In this document: positions 5,017-5,314 of the stretch, in pieces
Position numbering within the stretch: the stretch's first letter is position 1
Layout of the letters: each line of letters starts with the position of its first letter
Origin: an uncultured Ruminococcus sp.
Lineage (GTDB): Bacteria; Bacillota; Clostridia; Oscillospirales; Ruminococcaceae
NCBI GenBank assembly: GCA_900556055.1
Contig: USNJ01000143.1
Coordinates: 1 to 5,314 of the forward strand
DNA: 5,314 nucleotides
Direction: 5' to 3'
Notes under the pieces: model-generated
The model's database searches: none
Told to the model about the DNA's origin: nothing
Seen by the model: the letters and a program-made list of their open reading frames with translations, nothing else
Program-made: the position numbers and the translations under genes

Positions 5017-5314
5017 TCAGGCTTTTTTGGCTGTATTCAGCGAAAATCCATTCAGCACAACAGGCATAAGATACAGCTTGTCGGCGACCTTCCCGCCTGC
5101 CCATGCGCCAAAGATTATCAAAACCGCTGATGCGGTCACCGCAGCCGCAGGCGAAAAACTTATGTCATTAACGGCATAAAAAAGATTTTTCATTGCCATA
5201 TAAATTCCGGGGAATGCAATAACAAATATCAGAAGCGCCCAGATCTTTTTCAGGATATACGGAACAATGATCTCAAATATCGCCGCCAGGAAACCTACGA
5301 TCAGCAGCGGCAGG
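5017..5314 (-). CDS. Membrane protein of unknown function, C-terminal part only
   Basis: I do not recognise the family. The frame is open from the window edge to the TGA at 5017-5019, giving the last 98 residues. It has an apparent membrane segment at about 1-20 (LPLLIVGFLAAIFEIIVPYI), a KK pair, a second at about 24-39 (IWALLIFVIAFPGIYM), and a third at about 57-73 (SPAAAVTASAVLIIFGAW). A basic C-terminus ending NTAKKA follows, so this is a multi-pass integral membrane protein. An internal ATG at 5199 could be mistaken for the start, but the open hydrophobic reading upstream and the lack of a ribosome binding site argue against it. A strong terminator closes the gene, which separates it from the aro genes, so no shared function is implied. 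Confidence 0.75.
   Translation of the reverse strand, partial: LPLLIVGFLAAIFEIIVPYILKKIWALLIFVIAFPGIYMAMKNLFYAVNDISFSPAAAVTASAVLIIFGAWAGGKVADKLYLMPVVLNGFSLNTAKKA

Noticed and set aside
5017..5199. A complete 60-residue gene starting at ATG 5199
   Set aside because: The same frame stays open and hydrophobic to the window edge and no ribosome binding site precedes this ATG, so it is an internal Met of a longer membrane protein.

Overview
The window is a shikimate-pathway (chorismate biosynthesis) locus of a Gram-positive bacterium, most likely a Clostridia-type Firmicute. The reasons are strong purine-rich ribosome binding sites, A/T-rich intergenic DNA with consensus sigma-A promoters, U-tract terminators, and an AroF of the Thermotoga/Bacillus type with an N-terminal regulatory domain. 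A Ruminococcus-like relative is my impression only; nothing in the window proves it. Almost everything is on the minus strand, so the biological order runs from right to left.

Right end (about 4971-5314): the C-terminus of an unrecognised membrane protein, closed by a strong intrinsic terminator. It is followed at once by a near-consensus promoter (4932-4960) and an untranslated leader with a perfect hairpin, leading to the first DAHP synthase gene (3829-4828). This copy is broken. Compared with its neighbour it lacks 14 nt, which removes the conserved IRTFE segment and shifts the frame; both halves are otherwise well preserved.

Middle (about 3328-3828): a spacer holding a short plus-strand gene (3593-3739) with an 11-nt match to the 16S rRNA tail but an apparently shifted frame. 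Going leftward comes a perfect-consensus minus-strand promoter (3475-3503). It drives a 37-residue leader peptide with eight TTT Phe codons, followed by a terminator hairpin directly before the second DAHP synthase. This is the architecture of a phenylalanine-sensing transcription attenuator and is the most interesting item here.

Left (1-3246): an intact DAHP synthase (aroF), 3-dehydroquinate synthase (aroB) and 5-enolpyruvylshikimate-3-phosphate synthase (aroA, cut by the window edge), in one direction. A terminator-like hairpin lies between aroF and aroB, and aroB and aroA are separated by only 4 nt. Together they supply steps 1, 2 and 6 of the pathway. Low charged tRNA-Phe would release the attenuator and raise expression of aroF and the genes behind it. 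No RNA genes, CRISPR arrays or mobile elements were seen.
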